A DNA stretch of 64,000 nt. It comes from Verrucomicrobiota bacterium (GTDB lineage Bacteria; Verrucomicrobiota; Kiritimatiellia; RFP12; UBA1067). The position numbers were made by a program, and so were the translations under genes. Below, in pieces: positions 1-9,003 of this stretch. The notes beneath the pieces were generated by a model. It worked only from the letters and a program-made list of their open reading frames with translations, searched no databases and was not told the origin of the DNA. The stretch is taken from contig JAHFSX010000005.1 of NCBI GenBank assembly GCA_023269675.1, positions 186,001-250,000 on the forward strand. The letters are read 5' to 3'. Numbering within the stretch: the first letter of the stretch is position 1; every line of letters starts with the position of its first letter.

Positions 1-765
1 GATCACGACGTTGTCCTCCACGTCCGGGTGGCGCTTGATGCCTTTGACCAGGACGCCGTGCTCGTCCTTCGCGAAGCTGAGGGCGCCCAGGGTGACGCCC
101 TGGTAGAGCTTGACGCGCTTGCCGATCCGGCAGGTCTCGCCGATCACCACGCCGGTGCCGTGGTCGATGAAGAAGCCGGGGCCGATGGTGGCGCCGGGGT
201 GGATGTCGATGCCGGTCCGCGAGTGCGCGTGCTCGCCCATGACGCGCGGGATGAGGGGCACGCCCTGGGCGTAAAGCGCGTGGGCGATGCGGTGGATGGT
301 GATCGCGTACAGGCCGGGGTAGCTCATCACGATCTCCATGGTGGACATGGCGGCGGGGTCGCCCTCGTAGGCGGCCTGGATGTCCTGCTGGAGCATGTCG
401 CGGATGGCGGGGAGCCCGTCGAGCAGGGCGGTGACCGCCTGCCGCGCTTTGACGACGCAGTCGTCGCAATTCTCGCATTTGGCGCGGCGGCAGGCGTATT
501 CGAAGGCGCGCTGGCACTGGTCGCACAGTTCGACGGCGATGTCGCGCAGGGTGTCGTGCAGATGGGAGTGGCAGGTGTCGTGGACCACGGGCGCCTGGCC
601 GTGGCAGCCGGGATAGAGCACGCCGAGCAGTTTCTCGAGGAGGGCGATCACGGCGCCGGTTCCCGGCAGGTTGACGTCCCGCTCCGTGTTGGCGACCGGG
701 CAGTTCTTGCAGGGCGACAGCGCGTCGGTCAGCGTGCTCAGGTTGTTCTCAAGCCACTTTTCCAT
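1..765 (-). CDS. cysE: Serine O-acetyltransferase (3' end beyond window)
   Basis: Makes O-acetylserine from L-serine and acetyl-CoA, the committed step of cysteine synthesis. 255 codons are visible; the gene runs off the left edge. The C-terminal half shows the left-handed beta-helix hexapeptide region with [17 protein letters not shown] and [20 protein letters not shown]. The ATG at 765 follows an AAGGGAAAG ribosome site and lies 3 nt after the metX-metW stop, so the two are almost certainly co-transcribed and translationally coupled. Odd: the N-terminal part is rich in cysteine (PCKNCP near residue 18, then [16 protein letters not shown] around residues 92-115), unlike short E. coli-type CysE; this could bind metal or act as a redox switch, which is inference. 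Confidence 0.9.
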   Translation of the reverse strand, partial: MEKWLENNLSTLTDALSPCKNCPVANTERDVNLPGTGAVIALLEKLLGVLYPGCHGQAPVVHDTCHSHLHDTLRDIAVELCDQCQRAFEYACRRAKCENCDDCVVKARQAVTALLDGLPAIRDMLQQDIQAAYEGDPAAMSTMEIVMSYPGLYAITIHRIAHALYAQGVPLIPRVMGEHAHSRTGIDIHPGATIGPGFFIDHGTGVVIGETCRIGKRVKLYQGVTLGALSFAKDEHGVLVKGIKRHPDVEDNVVI

Positions 766-768
766 GGT

Positions 769-2583
769 TCACTTTCCCTTCGTGATGCGTACGATGACCT
801 GCGAGGCGCCGAGGTTTTTCCAGCCCAAGGCCAGCAGGGCCCGCTCGGAGAAGCCGCTGCCCTGGCAGATCAGGTCACGAATCTCAAGGTTGTCCTCGCG
901 GCACAGGGCGAGGAAATCCTTCAGCGTGAAGAGATGGATGTTGGGCGTGTTGTACCACTCGTACGGGATCTGCTTGCCCTTGGGCATGCGGCCGCTGAAC
1001 AGCAGCCGCCTGCGGACTTCGAGGCAGGCGAAGTTGGGGAAGGTGATGACCGCCTCGCGGGCGACGCGCAGGATCTGGTGCAGGAGTTCGCGCGGGCGCT
1101 TGATGGTCTGCAGGGTCTCGCTCAGGACCGCCACGTCGAAGCTGTTGTCCGGGATCATGGCGAGGCCGTCGTCGATATCCTCGAGCAGGATGTCGCAGCC
1201 CGAGCCGATGGCGCTGATGACCTGTTCGACATCGATCTCCACGCCGTTGCCGCTGATGCCGCGCACCTGCTTGAGGACCTTCAGCAGCGCGCCGTTGCCG
1301 CAGCCGAGGTCCAGCACGCGGCCGCCGGCCGGGATCAGGTCGGTCACCTTCCGGTAATGGCGCAGCTGCCACTGCCGCACGCCGCTGACGTCCTGCTCTT
1401 CGCGCGCCTGCGCCGCCGGGTCGGGCATGAAGGCCTTGACGACGCGCTTGAGGTCGCAGATGTGGGTCAGGAACGCGTCGTGGCCGGCCGCGGCGTCGAG
1501 GTGGCAGTAGGAGACCTGCTTCTTCTGGCGCAGGAGCGCGGTCACCAGTTCCTCGGACTGCTCGGGCATGAAGAGCCAGTCGCCGCTGAGCGAGACGACC
1601 AGCACGCGCGAGCTGATGGAGGCGAAGGCCGCGTCGAGGGTCTTGTAGCGCTCCTCGATGTCGTACTCGTCCATGGCCAGCGTGATGTGGAGGTAGGAGT
1701 TGGCGTCGAAGCGCTGGATGAATTTGGCGCCCTGGTACTCGAGGTAGCTCTCCACCTGGAAGAAGGTGCCGAAGTTGCGGTCGACGAGCTCGCGGAAGGC
1801 GGGGCCGGCCTGGAGCCACTCCTGGCGCTTCTCCCGGCCGAACTTGGCGTCCATGAGCTGCTGCGAAAGATAGGTGATGTGCGCCAGCTTGCGGGCGCTG
1901 GAGAGGCCCGTGTGGGGCATGTTCTCGCTGTCGTAGTAATCGCCGGCGTTCCAGTGGGGGTCCCCGACGATCGCGTGGCGCCCGATGATGTCGAAGGCGA
2001 GCGCCTGGGTGTTGAGGCTCGCGGCCGCGGCGATCACCATGACCTTGTCGATCTCGCCGGAGTAGCGGATCAGCCACTCGAGCACCTGCATGCCGCCGAA
2101 GCTGCCGCCCATGACCGCCGCCAGCCGCAGGATGCCGAGCTGCCGCAGGAAAAGGCGGTGGATCTCGATGATGTCGCCGACGGTGATCTTGGGGAAGGTC
2201 GAGCCGTAGGGTTTGCCCGTGGCGGGATTGAGCGACGCGGGGCCGGTCGTGCCCTTGCAGCCGCCGATGATGTTGGCGCAGATGACCTGGTAGTGGTCGG
2301 TGTCGATGCCCTTGCCGGGGCCGATCATGCCCTCCCACCAGCCGCTGGGCTCGGTCTCGCCCGGCCGCAGGCCGACCACGTGCGCGTCGCCGGTCAGCGC
2401 GTGGCAGACGAAGACGACGTTGCTGTTGTCGGTCGTGAGCGCGCCGCACCGCTCATAGGTGACTTCGATTTCAGAGAGCACGCCCCCTTTTTCAAACCGG
2501 AAGCCCCCCTCGGGGAGGTTCAGTTTGATGGTTTGTGGCACGACCACTCCGACCGACGGTTCGCTGTGTGTTGCTTTGGGCAT
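769..2583 (-). CDS. metXW: Homoserine O-acetyltransferase fused to MetW methyltransferase-like domain
   Basis: A 604-aa fusion. Residues about 10-375 are an alpha/beta-hydrolase of the MetX type: nucleophile elbow GGSFGGMQ, Asp in SGDWLFMP, His in AAGHDAF, and the family signature NIIGGCKGTTGP. Residues about 395-600 are MetW, a class I SAM-methyltransferase-like fold with RVLDLGCGNG as motif I. MetX acylates homoserine in methionine synthesis; MetW is usually a separate adjacent gene that supports MetX activity. The ATG at 2583 was chosen because AAAGGAA lies just upstream and MetX homology begins there, although the frame is open further up. It overlaps no other gene and is followed 3 nt later by cysE, giving a joint sulfur amino-acid unit. 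No SAM riboswitch was recognised upstream. Confidence 0.93.
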   Translation of the reverse strand: MPKATHSEPSVGVVVPQTIKLNLPEGGFRFEKGGVLSEIEVTYERCGALTTDNSNVVFVCHALTGDAHVVGLRPGETEPSGWWEGMIGPGKGIDTDHYQVICANIIGGCKGTTGPASLNPATGKPYGSTFPKITVGDIIEIHRLFLRQLGILRLAAVMGGSFGGMQVLEWLIRYSGEIDKVMVIAAAASLNTQALAFDIIGRHAIVGDPHWNAGDYYDSENMPHTGLSSARKLAHITYLSQQLMDAKFGREKRQEWLQAGPAFRELVDRNFGTFFQVESYLEYQGAKFIQRFDANSYLHITLAMDEYDIEERYKTLDAAFASISSRVLVVSLSGDWLFMPEQSEELVTALLRQKKQVSYCHLDAAAGHDAFLTHICDLKRVVKAFMPDPAAQAREEQDVSGVRQWQLRHYRKVTDLIPAGGRVLDLGCGNGALLKVLKQVRGISGNGVEIDVEQVISAIGSGCDILLEDIDDGLAMIPDNSFDVAVLSETLQTIKRPRELLHQILRVAREAVITFPNFACLEVRRRLLFSGRMPKGKQIPYEWYNTPNIHLFTLKDFLALCREDNLEIRDLICQGSGFSERALLALGWKNLGASQVIVRITKGK

Positions 2584-2695
2584 GTTCCTTTCGAAATAAG
2601 GGCCAAAAGAATAGCACGGTCCTGGAGGACTCGCCAGTTCAAAAGACGGGCGGGACCGGGCGCGCGTCACGGCCCCGGCAACGGGCTGATTCGGC

Positions 2696-2725
2696 TTGCG
2701 AGGGAAAAGAATGCGGTGATATAAT
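2696..2725 (+). promoter_or_regulatory. Putative sigma70 promoter for the SUMF1/InlB-repeat gene
   Basis: TTGCGA at 2696-2701 and a perfect TATAAT at 2720-2725 are separated by 18 bp, 37 bp ahead of the ATG at 2762. It reads away from metX-metW. Confidence 0.6.
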
Positions 2726-2761
2726 AGCGACCTTACGCATATTTTATTGGAGATCGTCCAC

Positions 2762-5700
2762 ATGAACAAAAAAATCCAGACCGCTCTGCTGACCGCCGCC
2801 CTTTCGCTGGCCGGTTTCTGCCATGCCACCAACGATACCTACCTCGTGATCGACCTTTCGGCCGGGGCGGGTGAAAACTATCCGGTCACCTATCTTTCCG
2901 AGGTCCCCGACGGCGGGTGGACGAACGTGCAGTACAAGACCGATAAGTTGGTGCTCCGCAAGATTCCGGGCGGGACCTTCACCATGGGCAGTCCGACTAA
3001 CGAGCCCGGACGGGCGCAGGAAGGTTCCAACGACCAGGCCCCCAAGAGCGTCACGCTGACGAATGATTTTTATGTCGGCGTATTCGAGGTGACGTGGGGA
3101 CAGTGGCGGAAGGTTGTCGTAACGGATAGCGGAACCGACGACGTGTTTCCGAAGGAGGGGAACGACCCCAGTTCGCATTCAATAACAGATTTCTTGAACA
3201 ACCTCGTAGCGGGAGCGACGAACCTGCCCTTCAGTCTGCCGGATGAGGCGCAGTGGGAGTATGCGTGCCGCGCCGGCACGACCAACGCGTATAATTACGG
3301 TTCAGACGATACCAATTTGTTGCCGGCTGTCGCGTGGTATAATGCCAATAGTAGTGGAGCGCCGCAAGAAGTGGGGCTGTTGGCGCCGAACGCGTGGGGA
3401 CTCTATGACATGCACGGGAATGTGGATGAGGCCTGCACGGCTTCGTATCCGGGCGACCCTTTGGAGTTGCGCAGCGGCAGTTATGTGCGCGGTTCTGAGG
3501 GGTGTCGTGCGGCGGCGCGTTTCCCGTACGTCGATAGATGCGGCTTCCGCCTGTGCCTGACGGTGCCGCGCGTCACCTATACGCTGACGGTGACTGCCGG
3601 TACGGGTGACGGCAACGACTACACCAACGGACAGGTGGTGGCGATCACGGCGGATCCGCCGGCTGCGCTGCATGTGTTTGACCGCTGGACGGGCGACACC
3701 AACACGGTCGCTGACATCTTCGCGACGAACACGACGGTCACGATCCCCGCCACGAACATCACGCTCACGGCCACCTATAAGAACGCGCCCTACATGCTGA
3801 CGGTGCATGCCGGTTCCGGCAGCGGGCCGCATGATGCGGGCGATGCGGTGCTGATCGTCGCCGAGCCACCCGCGCCGGGGCAGATGTTTGATGTCTGGCG
3901 GGTTGATCTCGGACCGGTGAGTTATTTGGGCTCGAACTTTGTGTTCAGTAGCGCCACCACGACGCTTACCATGCCAGGATCGGACGTCATCCTGACCGCG
4001 CTGTACAAACCGGTTCCCCAGTATCTGTTGACGGTGAACGGCGGTACGGGCGGCGGGAGCTACACGAACGGCACCCCCGTGCCGATCGCCGCGCCGGCCG
4101 TCCCGGAACACATCTTTGCCGGCTGGGTGAGCGTGCCCTCCGGCGTGGCGTTGGGACCGACGTATGTGCCAGGCAGCGACGTGACGACGGTGACGATGCC
4201 GGCGACGAATGTGACGCTGACCGCCACCTACACGCCGGTCCTCTACTCGCTGACCGTGTTCAGCGGCTCGGGGAGCGGCAGCTATGCCCAAGGGACGACC
4301 GTGACCGTGGCGGTCGCGGTTTCTGATCTGCCCACGGCGGGGCACGTCTTCGACCGCTGGACCGGCGCAACCCAGGCCGTGGCGAATGTGTTCGCGCCGA
4401 CCACGACGGTGGTTCAGGCGGCGGGCGCGATGACGCTCACGGCGGTTTTCCGTCCGGCACCGGCGCTGCAGAACACCTATCTGGTTTTGAATCTGGAGGC
4501 CGCGACCACGAATGAGGCGGTGACTTATCTCGACGGGGTGCCCGCGGGCGGCTGGACGGACGAATACAAGACGACCAAGCTGGTGATGCGGAAGGTTCAG
4601 GCGGGGACGTTCACCATGGGCAGCCCGGCCAACGAACCCGGACGTTTCAGCGACGAGGTCCTGCACCAGGTGACCTTAACCAAGGACTATTACATCGGCG
4701 TGTTCGAAGTGACCCAGAAGCAGTGGGAGCGGGTGGCCGGCGGACGCCCCGGTTACTTCGACACCGGGATGGACACGGACGCCTGGCCGGTGGAGCGGGT
4801 CTCCTACGCCGACATCCGGGGCGCCACCACCGGTGCGAAATGGCCGACCAGCGCCAGCGTGGACGACTCCTCCTTTGTCGGCAAGTTGCGGTCGCGGACG
4901 GGATTGCGCACGCTGGACCTGCCGACCGACGCGCAGTGGGAGAATGCCTGCCGTGCGGGGACGGCCGGAATGTTCGCGGGCATTCTGGATGATATGGCGT
5001 GGTATGATAACAGCGGCCCGGGGACGCAGGCGGTCGGCACGAAAGCCCCTAACGCATGGGGGCTGTATGACATGCACGGCAACGTCTGGGAAACGTGTCT
5101 GGACTGGTGGGCCGGGGCTTTGTCCGCCAGTGCGCAGACCGATCCCAAAGGCGCGATGGCCAGTTTTGTGGGCAAGCGGGTTATGCGCGGGGGCGGGTAT
5201 AGCAACACGGCGCCCCAGTGCCGCTCGGCCATCCGCGGGAACCTGCTGGTGACGAACGCCTTTCCTTGGGCCGGGTTGCGTATGGCGCTGAGCCAGCCGT
5301 CGGCGTCGTATCCGCTCACGGTGGTCAACGGGCTGGTGAACACCGGCGGGGTCTACGCGGCGGGTACGGTGATCGGAATATCGCCGGTGCCTTCGCTGGA
5401 CGGCCGGCTGTTCAATCACTGGCTGGTGACTCCCGCGGGAACCGCTCTGGGGGCGGGCTTCGCGGCGGACCAGGCGGATGCCGTGCTCGTCATGCCTGCG
5501 GCGCAGGTCACGGTCACCGCCGTTTATGGCGTGGACGTGCCGGTCGAAGGCTTCTACCGGCTGCGTCAGGTGGGCCCCGGCGGAACCGACGAACAGATGG
5601 TCCAGTCGAACGCGACGGTGGCGGTCACGGCGCCGTCCGCGCCGCTCGGAATGGCCTTCGCGGCATGGAGCGTTGCGCCTGCGGGCGCCGCCCTGGGCAG

Positions 5701-7120
5701 CGGGTTCGATGCCGCCAGCGCCTCGACCACGCTGGTGATGCCGGCACATGAGCTGACGCTCACCGCGACGTATGCGTGGGAGGCGGCTGCTTCGGACGGC
5801 AATGTCGGCGTGGCGGTCGTCTGGGATGTGGGCGCACGCGAGCGGCCCGTGAGCTTCTCGGCCGCGGGGCTGCCGTCCGGCCTGCGCATCAACTCCCTGA
5901 CGGGCGTGATTTCGGGTGTGCCTACCCGCGCGGGCCTGTTCACGGTCACGGTGACGGTCCGGAAGCCGGACGGGAGCCGGGCGGTGACGGTGTTGCCGAT
6001 GACCGTGGGCGCTTTGGCCGCAGGGGCGCAGGGCGGGTTTACGGGATACGCGTACGTTCCGGGTACGGACGGCCTGTCGCGGGTGACGGGCCTGGTCACG
6101 CTGAGCGTCGCGACGACGGGCCGGCTGAGCGCCCAGGTGAAGACGCAGAGCGCAACGGGGAGTTTCACGGCGAGTTCGTGGGCCCAAGAGTCGAACGGCC
6201 TTTACCGCGCGACGCTGCGCACGTCCAGGGGCGAAACGTTGGAGGTCGTGGCGGATGCCGGGGACGCCACCCTCACCGGCGTTTTGTCGGGCGGCGTGTT
6301 CGGGGCGGCGGGGGAGGTCGCGGGACAGCGCAACGCGTTCGCCAGTTCGGGCGACCTCGTGGCGCAGGGCGTGCTGGCGGGCTACGCCGGCTACTACACC
6401 GTCGCCTTGCCCGCCCTCGCGTGTGAGACTGATCCGTCGGTGAACAACCTCCAGGACGGCTCCGGTTATCTGACGCTGACGGTTAAAGCGCGCGGCGTGG
6501 TCACCCTCGCGGGCAAGTTGGCGGACGGAACCACGCTGTCGGCGGCAACCACGCTGCTGGTTGATTCCGAGGGCGCCTATGTTCCGCTGTTCGCGCCCCT
6601 CTACGCCAGGCGCGGCGTCGTCTCGGGCATGTTGCGGTTTACGGGCGGGGCCGTGCCGGCCTTGAAGCGGCTCGAGTCGCACGGCGATTTCCGGCTGCAA
6701 TGGGATTATCCGGGCAAGGCGCCGCTCACGCCGGCCGACCGCTTTGCCGCGAGACTCGACGCTTTCGGAGCCTATTACGACAGCCTGATCAATCTCCAGG
6801 CAGCCTATGGCGCGTCCGGTTTTTCCGCTGAAGGGCAGTCGTGGGAAGTGCCGCTGACGATCAGTGCCACCGGTGTGGTTTCCCTCGGGGCGGGCGCGGC
6901 CAATCCCGCCAAAGCCGTGCTGAGGGTGGTGAAGCGCACGGGGCTCTTTTCCGGCAGCTTCTACAGCCTCGTCAGCGGACGCTCGGTCTCCCTCAAGCAC
7001 TACGGCGTGTTGACGCGTGACGGCGACGACTATCTCGGCGAGGGCGCGTATGTGGTGCCGCAGGCTTTGGGCGTTTACAGGCTCAAGCCCTCTTTCAAGG
7101 TGATGATCGAAACGAACTGA
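2762..7120 (+). CDS. Exported protein with two SUMF1 (FGE-like) domains and InlB-type repeats
   Basis: 1452 aa. A signal peptide (MNKKIQTALLTAALSLAGFCHA) is followed by a SUMF1-like domain (about residues 45-270, GGTFTMGSP, GLYDMHGNVDEACTA), four InlB-type B-repeats (about 275-570, each ending in MP..NVTLTATY or similar), a second SUMF1 domain (about 585-845, with GLYDMHGNVWETCLDWW and RGGGYSNTAPQCRSAIRG), two more InlB-like repeats, an Ig-like putative domain (GLPSGLRINSLTGVISG, about 1040) and a long C-terminal beta-rich region. SUMF1 folds include formylglycine-generating enzymes that activate sulfatases, and also non-catalytic ligand-binding proteins such as C-type lectin folds. The first domain looks degenerate (HGNVDEACT instead of HGNVWEWC; RSGSY instead of RGGSW). 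Start: ATG at 2762 with GGAG upstream. Substrate unknown; probably cell-surface or secreted. Confidence 0.75.
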   Translation: MNKKIQTALLTAALSLAGFCHATNDTYLVIDLSAGAGENYPVTYLSEVPDGGWTNVQYKTDKLVLRKIPGGTFTMGSPTNEPGRAQEGSNDQAPKSVTLTNDFYVGVFEVTWGQWRKVVVTDSGTDDVFPKEGNDPSSHSITDFLNNLVAGATNLPFSLPDEAQWEYACRAGTTNAYNYGSDDTNLLPAVAWYNANSSGAPQEVGLLAPNAWGLYDMHGNVDEACTASYPGDPLELRSGSYVRGSEGCRAAARFPYVDRCGFRLCLTVPRVTYTLTVTAGTGDGNDYTNGQVVAITADPPAALHVFDRWTGDTNTVADIFATNTTVTIPATNITLTATYKNAPYMLTVHAGSGSGPHDAGDAVLIVAEPPAPGQMFDVWRVDLGPVSYLGSNFVFSSATTTLTMPGSDVILTALYKPVPQYLLTVNGGTGGGSYTNGTPVPIAAPAVPEHIFAGWVSVPSGVALGPTYVPGSDVTTVTMPATNVTLTATYTPVLYSLTVFSGSGSGSYAQGTTVTVAVAVSDLPTAGHVFDRWTGATQAVANVFAPTTTVVQAAGAMTLTAVFRPAPALQNTYLVLNLEAATTNEAVTYLDGVPAGGWTDEYKTTKLVMRKVQAGTFTMGSPANEPGRFSDEVLHQVTLTKDYYIGVFEVTQKQWERVAGGRPGYFDTGMDTDAWPVERVSYADIRGATTGAKWPTSASVDDSSFVGKLRSRTGLRTLDLPTDAQWENACRAGTAGMFAGILDDMAWYDNSGPGTQAVGTKAPNAWGLYDMHGNVWETCLDWWAGALSASAQTDPKGAMASFVGKRVMRGGGYSNTAPQCRSAIRGNLLVTNAFPWAGLRMALSQPSASYPLTVVNGLVNTGGVYAAGTVIGISPVPSLDGRLFNHWLVTPAGTALGAGFAADQADAVLVMPAAQVTVTAVYGVDVPVEGFYRLRQVGPGGTDEQMVQSNATVAVTAPSAPLGMAFAAWSVAPAGAALGSGFDAASASTTLVMPAHELTLTATYAWEAAASDGNVGVAVVWDVGARERPVSFSAAGLPSGLRINSLTGVISGVPTRAGLFTVTVTVRKPDGSRAVTVLPMTVGALAAGAQGGFTGYAYVPGTDGLSRVTGLVTLSVATTGRLSAQVKTQSATGSFTASSWAQESNGLYRATLRTSRGETLEVVADAGDATLTGVLSGGVFGAAGEVAGQRNAFASSGDLVAQGVLAGYAGYYTVALPALACETDPSVNNLQDGSGYLTLTVKARGVVTLAGKLADGTTLSAATTLLVDSEGAYVPLFAPLYARRGVVSGMLRFTGGAVPALKRLESHGDFRLQWDYPGKAPLTPADRFAARLDAFGAYYDSLINLQAAYGASGFSAEGQSWEVPLTISATGVVSLGAGAANPAKAVLRVVKRTGLFSGSFYSLVSGRSVSLKHYGVLTRDGDDYLGEGAYVVPQALGVYRLKPSFKVMIETN

Positions 7121-7122
7121 GG

Positions 7123-7611
7123 ATGCCGATGGGACGCGTGGTGACATGGGACGAGCTGGCCGCCCTGCGGGCGCAGTGGCGGCGCGAGAAGAAGACGGTG
7201 GTCTGGACCAACGGCTGCTTCGACATTCTGCACGTGGGCCATCTGCGCAACCTGCAGGCCTGCAAGGCCTGCGGGGACGTGCTGGTGGTGGGGCTCAACA
7301 GCGACGCCTCGGTGCGGCAGATCAAGGGGCCGGCGCGGCCGGTGAACGCCGAGGATGACCGCGCCGAGCTGCTGGCGGGACTGGGGTGCGTGGACGCCGT
7401 CGTGATCTTCGGGGAGGCGACGCCCGAAGTCTCGTTGGCGCGGCTGAAGCCTGACGTGCACTGCAAAGGCGCCGATTACCAGCCGCCGCACGGCAAGCCG
7501 ATTCCTGAAGCGGCGGTGGTGGCGGCGTACGGCGGGCGGATCTGTTACATCCCGCTGGTTCCCGGCCGTTCGACCACCGGTACGATCGAGAAGTTGGGAG
7601 TCAGGGTTTAG
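7123..7611 (+). CDS. rfaE2: D-glycero-beta-D-manno-heptose 1-phosphate adenylyltransferase
   Basis: Cytidylyltransferase-like nucleotidyltransferase of 162 aa, matching the free-standing C-terminal domain of HldE. It transfers AMP to heptose 1-phosphate, giving ADP-heptose for the LPS core. The signature WTNGCFDILHVGHLRNL holds the HxGH nucleotide site, and GRSTTGTI near the end is the ISSTxI-like motif. It starts 2 nt after the previous stop. An alternative ATG at 7129 sits 6 nt after TGAGG and may be the true start. Presence of this gene supports an LPS-type outer membrane. The kinase half (HldE1) is not in the window. Confidence 0.9.
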   Translation: MPMGRVVTWDELAALRAQWRREKKTVVWTNGCFDILHVGHLRNLQACKACGDVLVVGLNSDASVRQIKGPARPVNAEDDRAELLAGLGCVDAVVIFGEATPEVSLARLKPDVHCKGADYQPPHGKPIPEAAVVAAYGGRICYIPLVPGRSTTGTIEKLGVRV

Positions 7612-7671
7612 CCCGCCGCCCGCGGAGCCGGAACAAACGGCGGGGTAACTTTTCTGAACGATTAGGATTAA

Positions 7672-7698
7672 GATCAAGATCAAGATCAAGATTACGAA
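7672..7698. repeat. Short tandem AAGATC repeat
   Basis: About four copies of the hexamer AAGATC in the gap between rfaE2 and thiH. A partial complementary stretch (gatcctgatc, cttaatctta) lies near 7716-7744. No gene is seen in 7612-7824. Confidence 0.6.
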
Positions 7699-7824
7699 GG
7701 CTGCGTGATCCCCTCCTGATCCTGATCGTGTGCTTAATCTTAACCCGGTTGAAGTTATGGACTGAGGAGTTGTGGGGAACACGTCTCCGAAGAAGCCCGA
7801 CTCCAAAATTCTAACTCCTAAATC

Positions 7825-8955
7825 CTACTTGGAATAAGCGCGGTCCCAGTCCTTCATCACCGGGTCGAACCCGATCGCGGCGACCGCGGCCGCGACCTCC
7901 TGCAAGGACCTCTGGTCCGCCACCTCGAACTGGGCCTCGGCCTCGGTCTTTTCCGTGTAGCCTCCGGGCGTGGTCTTGGCGCCGGCCGACAGCTTCGTTA
8001 CGGCGAGGCGCACCAGGCTTTCGCGGAACCCGGCCGCCTCGCGCGTGGAGAGGGTCATGGTCACGTCCGGCAGCTGCGTGCGCAGCGCACACATCAGCTG
8101 CACCAGGTTCGCGTCAGAGACCGGATGAGCGGGCGGCTGCCCTCCGTGCGCGGGACGCATGCGCGGGAAGGAGAGCGCCACAGAGGTGCGCCAGTAGCGC
8201 TTCTGCAGGTAGGCCGCATGCAGGCCGAGGTAGAAGGCCTCCTCGCGCCAGTCGTTGATGCCCAGCAGCGAGCCCAGCCCGACAAAGGTCAGGCCCGACT
8301 GTGCGGCGCGCTCGAAGGAGTCGATGCGGTTGGCGTAATCGCGTTTGGGCCCGCTCGGGTGGTAGTGCGCGTAAACCGTGGGGTTGTAGGTCTCCTGGAA
8401 CATGGTCATGCCGTCCACGCCCGCGTCGACCAGCAGCCGGTAATCCGCCAGCGAAAGCGAGTAGATCTCGATCTGCACCGAGGCGAAGCGGGGGCGGATG
8501 CGGCGGGTGAGCTCGGCGAAATAGGCGGGCGGGGTGTTCTTCAGGTCTTCGCCCGCGACCAGCAGGATGTGGCCGAAACCCTGCGCGGCGAGGCACTCGG
8601 CCTCGGCGACGGCCTCGTCCAGGGTCAGCGCGCGGCGCACGGTGCTGCGCGTGTCGCGGTTGAAGCCGCAGTAGAGGCAGCCGTTGCAGCAGTAGTTCGA
8701 GACGTAGAGCGGCGCGAAGAACTGGACCGCGTTGCCGAAGCGCTGGCGCGTCCACTGCGCGGACAGCTGGGCCAGCGGTTCGAGAAAGGGTTCGGCGGCC
8801 GGCGACACCAGGGCGGCGAGGTGGCGCGGGTCGAACTGTCCAGACGCGCCGAGGGCGGCGGCCACATCGCGTTCGGTGCGGGATTGGATGAGCGCTTGGA
8901 CTTTCTCAGGCGGCCACTCGGTCAGGAGGTCGCGGAAATGGTTGGTCTGGATCAT
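7825..8955 (-). CDS. thiH: 2-iminoacetate synthase (radical SAM, tyrosine lyase)
   Basis: 376 aa. Cleaves tyrosine to p-cresol and 2-iminoacetate (dehydroglycine) for the thiazole ring of thiamine, the anaerobic alternative to ThiO. The radical-SAM cluster motif CX3CX2C is at Cys89, Cys93, Cys96 (NYCCNGCLYCGF). Characteristic family stretches QETYNPTVYAHYHPSG and GLGSLLGINDWREEAF are present. The start at 8955 has only a weak ribosome site and lies 16 nt after the zinc-ribbon gene, so the two may be co-transcribed. No thiG, thiS, thiF or TPP riboswitch was found nearby. The use of ThiH fits an anaerobic lifestyle. Confidence 0.92.
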   Translation of the reverse strand: MIQTNHFRDLLTEWPPEKVQALIQSRTERDVAAALGASGQFDPRHLAALVSPAAEPFLEPLAQLSAQWTRQRFGNAVQFFAPLYVSNYCCNGCLYCGFNRDTRSTVRRALTLDEAVAEAECLAAQGFGHILLVAGEDLKNTPPAYFAELTRRIRPRFASVQIEIYSLSLADYRLLVDAGVDGMTMFQETYNPTVYAHYHPSGPKRDYANRIDSFERAAQSGLTFVGLGSLLGINDWREEAFYLGLHAAYLQKRYWRTSVALSFPRMRPAHGGQPPAHPVSDANLVQLMCALRTQLPDVTMTLSTREAAGFRESLVRLAVTKLSAGAKTTPGGYTEKTEAEAQFEVADQRSLQEVAAAVAAIGFDPVMKDWDRAYSK

Positions 8956-8962
8956 AAGGGGT

Positions 8963-9003
8963 CTGGGGGGTTCAGGGTTCGGGGTTCAGGGGGTCCGGGG
9001 TCG
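8963..9003. repeat. Degenerate GGGTTCAGG tandem repeat
   Basis: Several imperfect copies of GGGTTCAGG/GGGTTCGGG spanning the end of the zinc-ribbon gene and the gap before thiH. It encodes the proline-rich tail of the upstream protein, so the repeat has been partly captured as coding sequence. Confidence 0.5.

Noticed and set aside
28-2724. Long plus-strand open frame (about 900 codons)
   Set aside because: It is the antisense of cysE and metX-metW; the product is Ala/Val/Asp-rich nonsense typical of GC-rich shadows.
2584-2761. SAM riboswitch ahead of metX-metW
   Set aside because: The leader is short and shows no conserved SAM-box core.
4676-7147. Long minus-strand open frame over the SUMF1 gene
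   Set aside because: Arg/His-rich composition and no homology pattern; shadow of the real gene.
7612-8971. TPP riboswitch for thiH
   Set aside because: No thi-box sequence upstream of thiH or of the zinc-ribbon gene.
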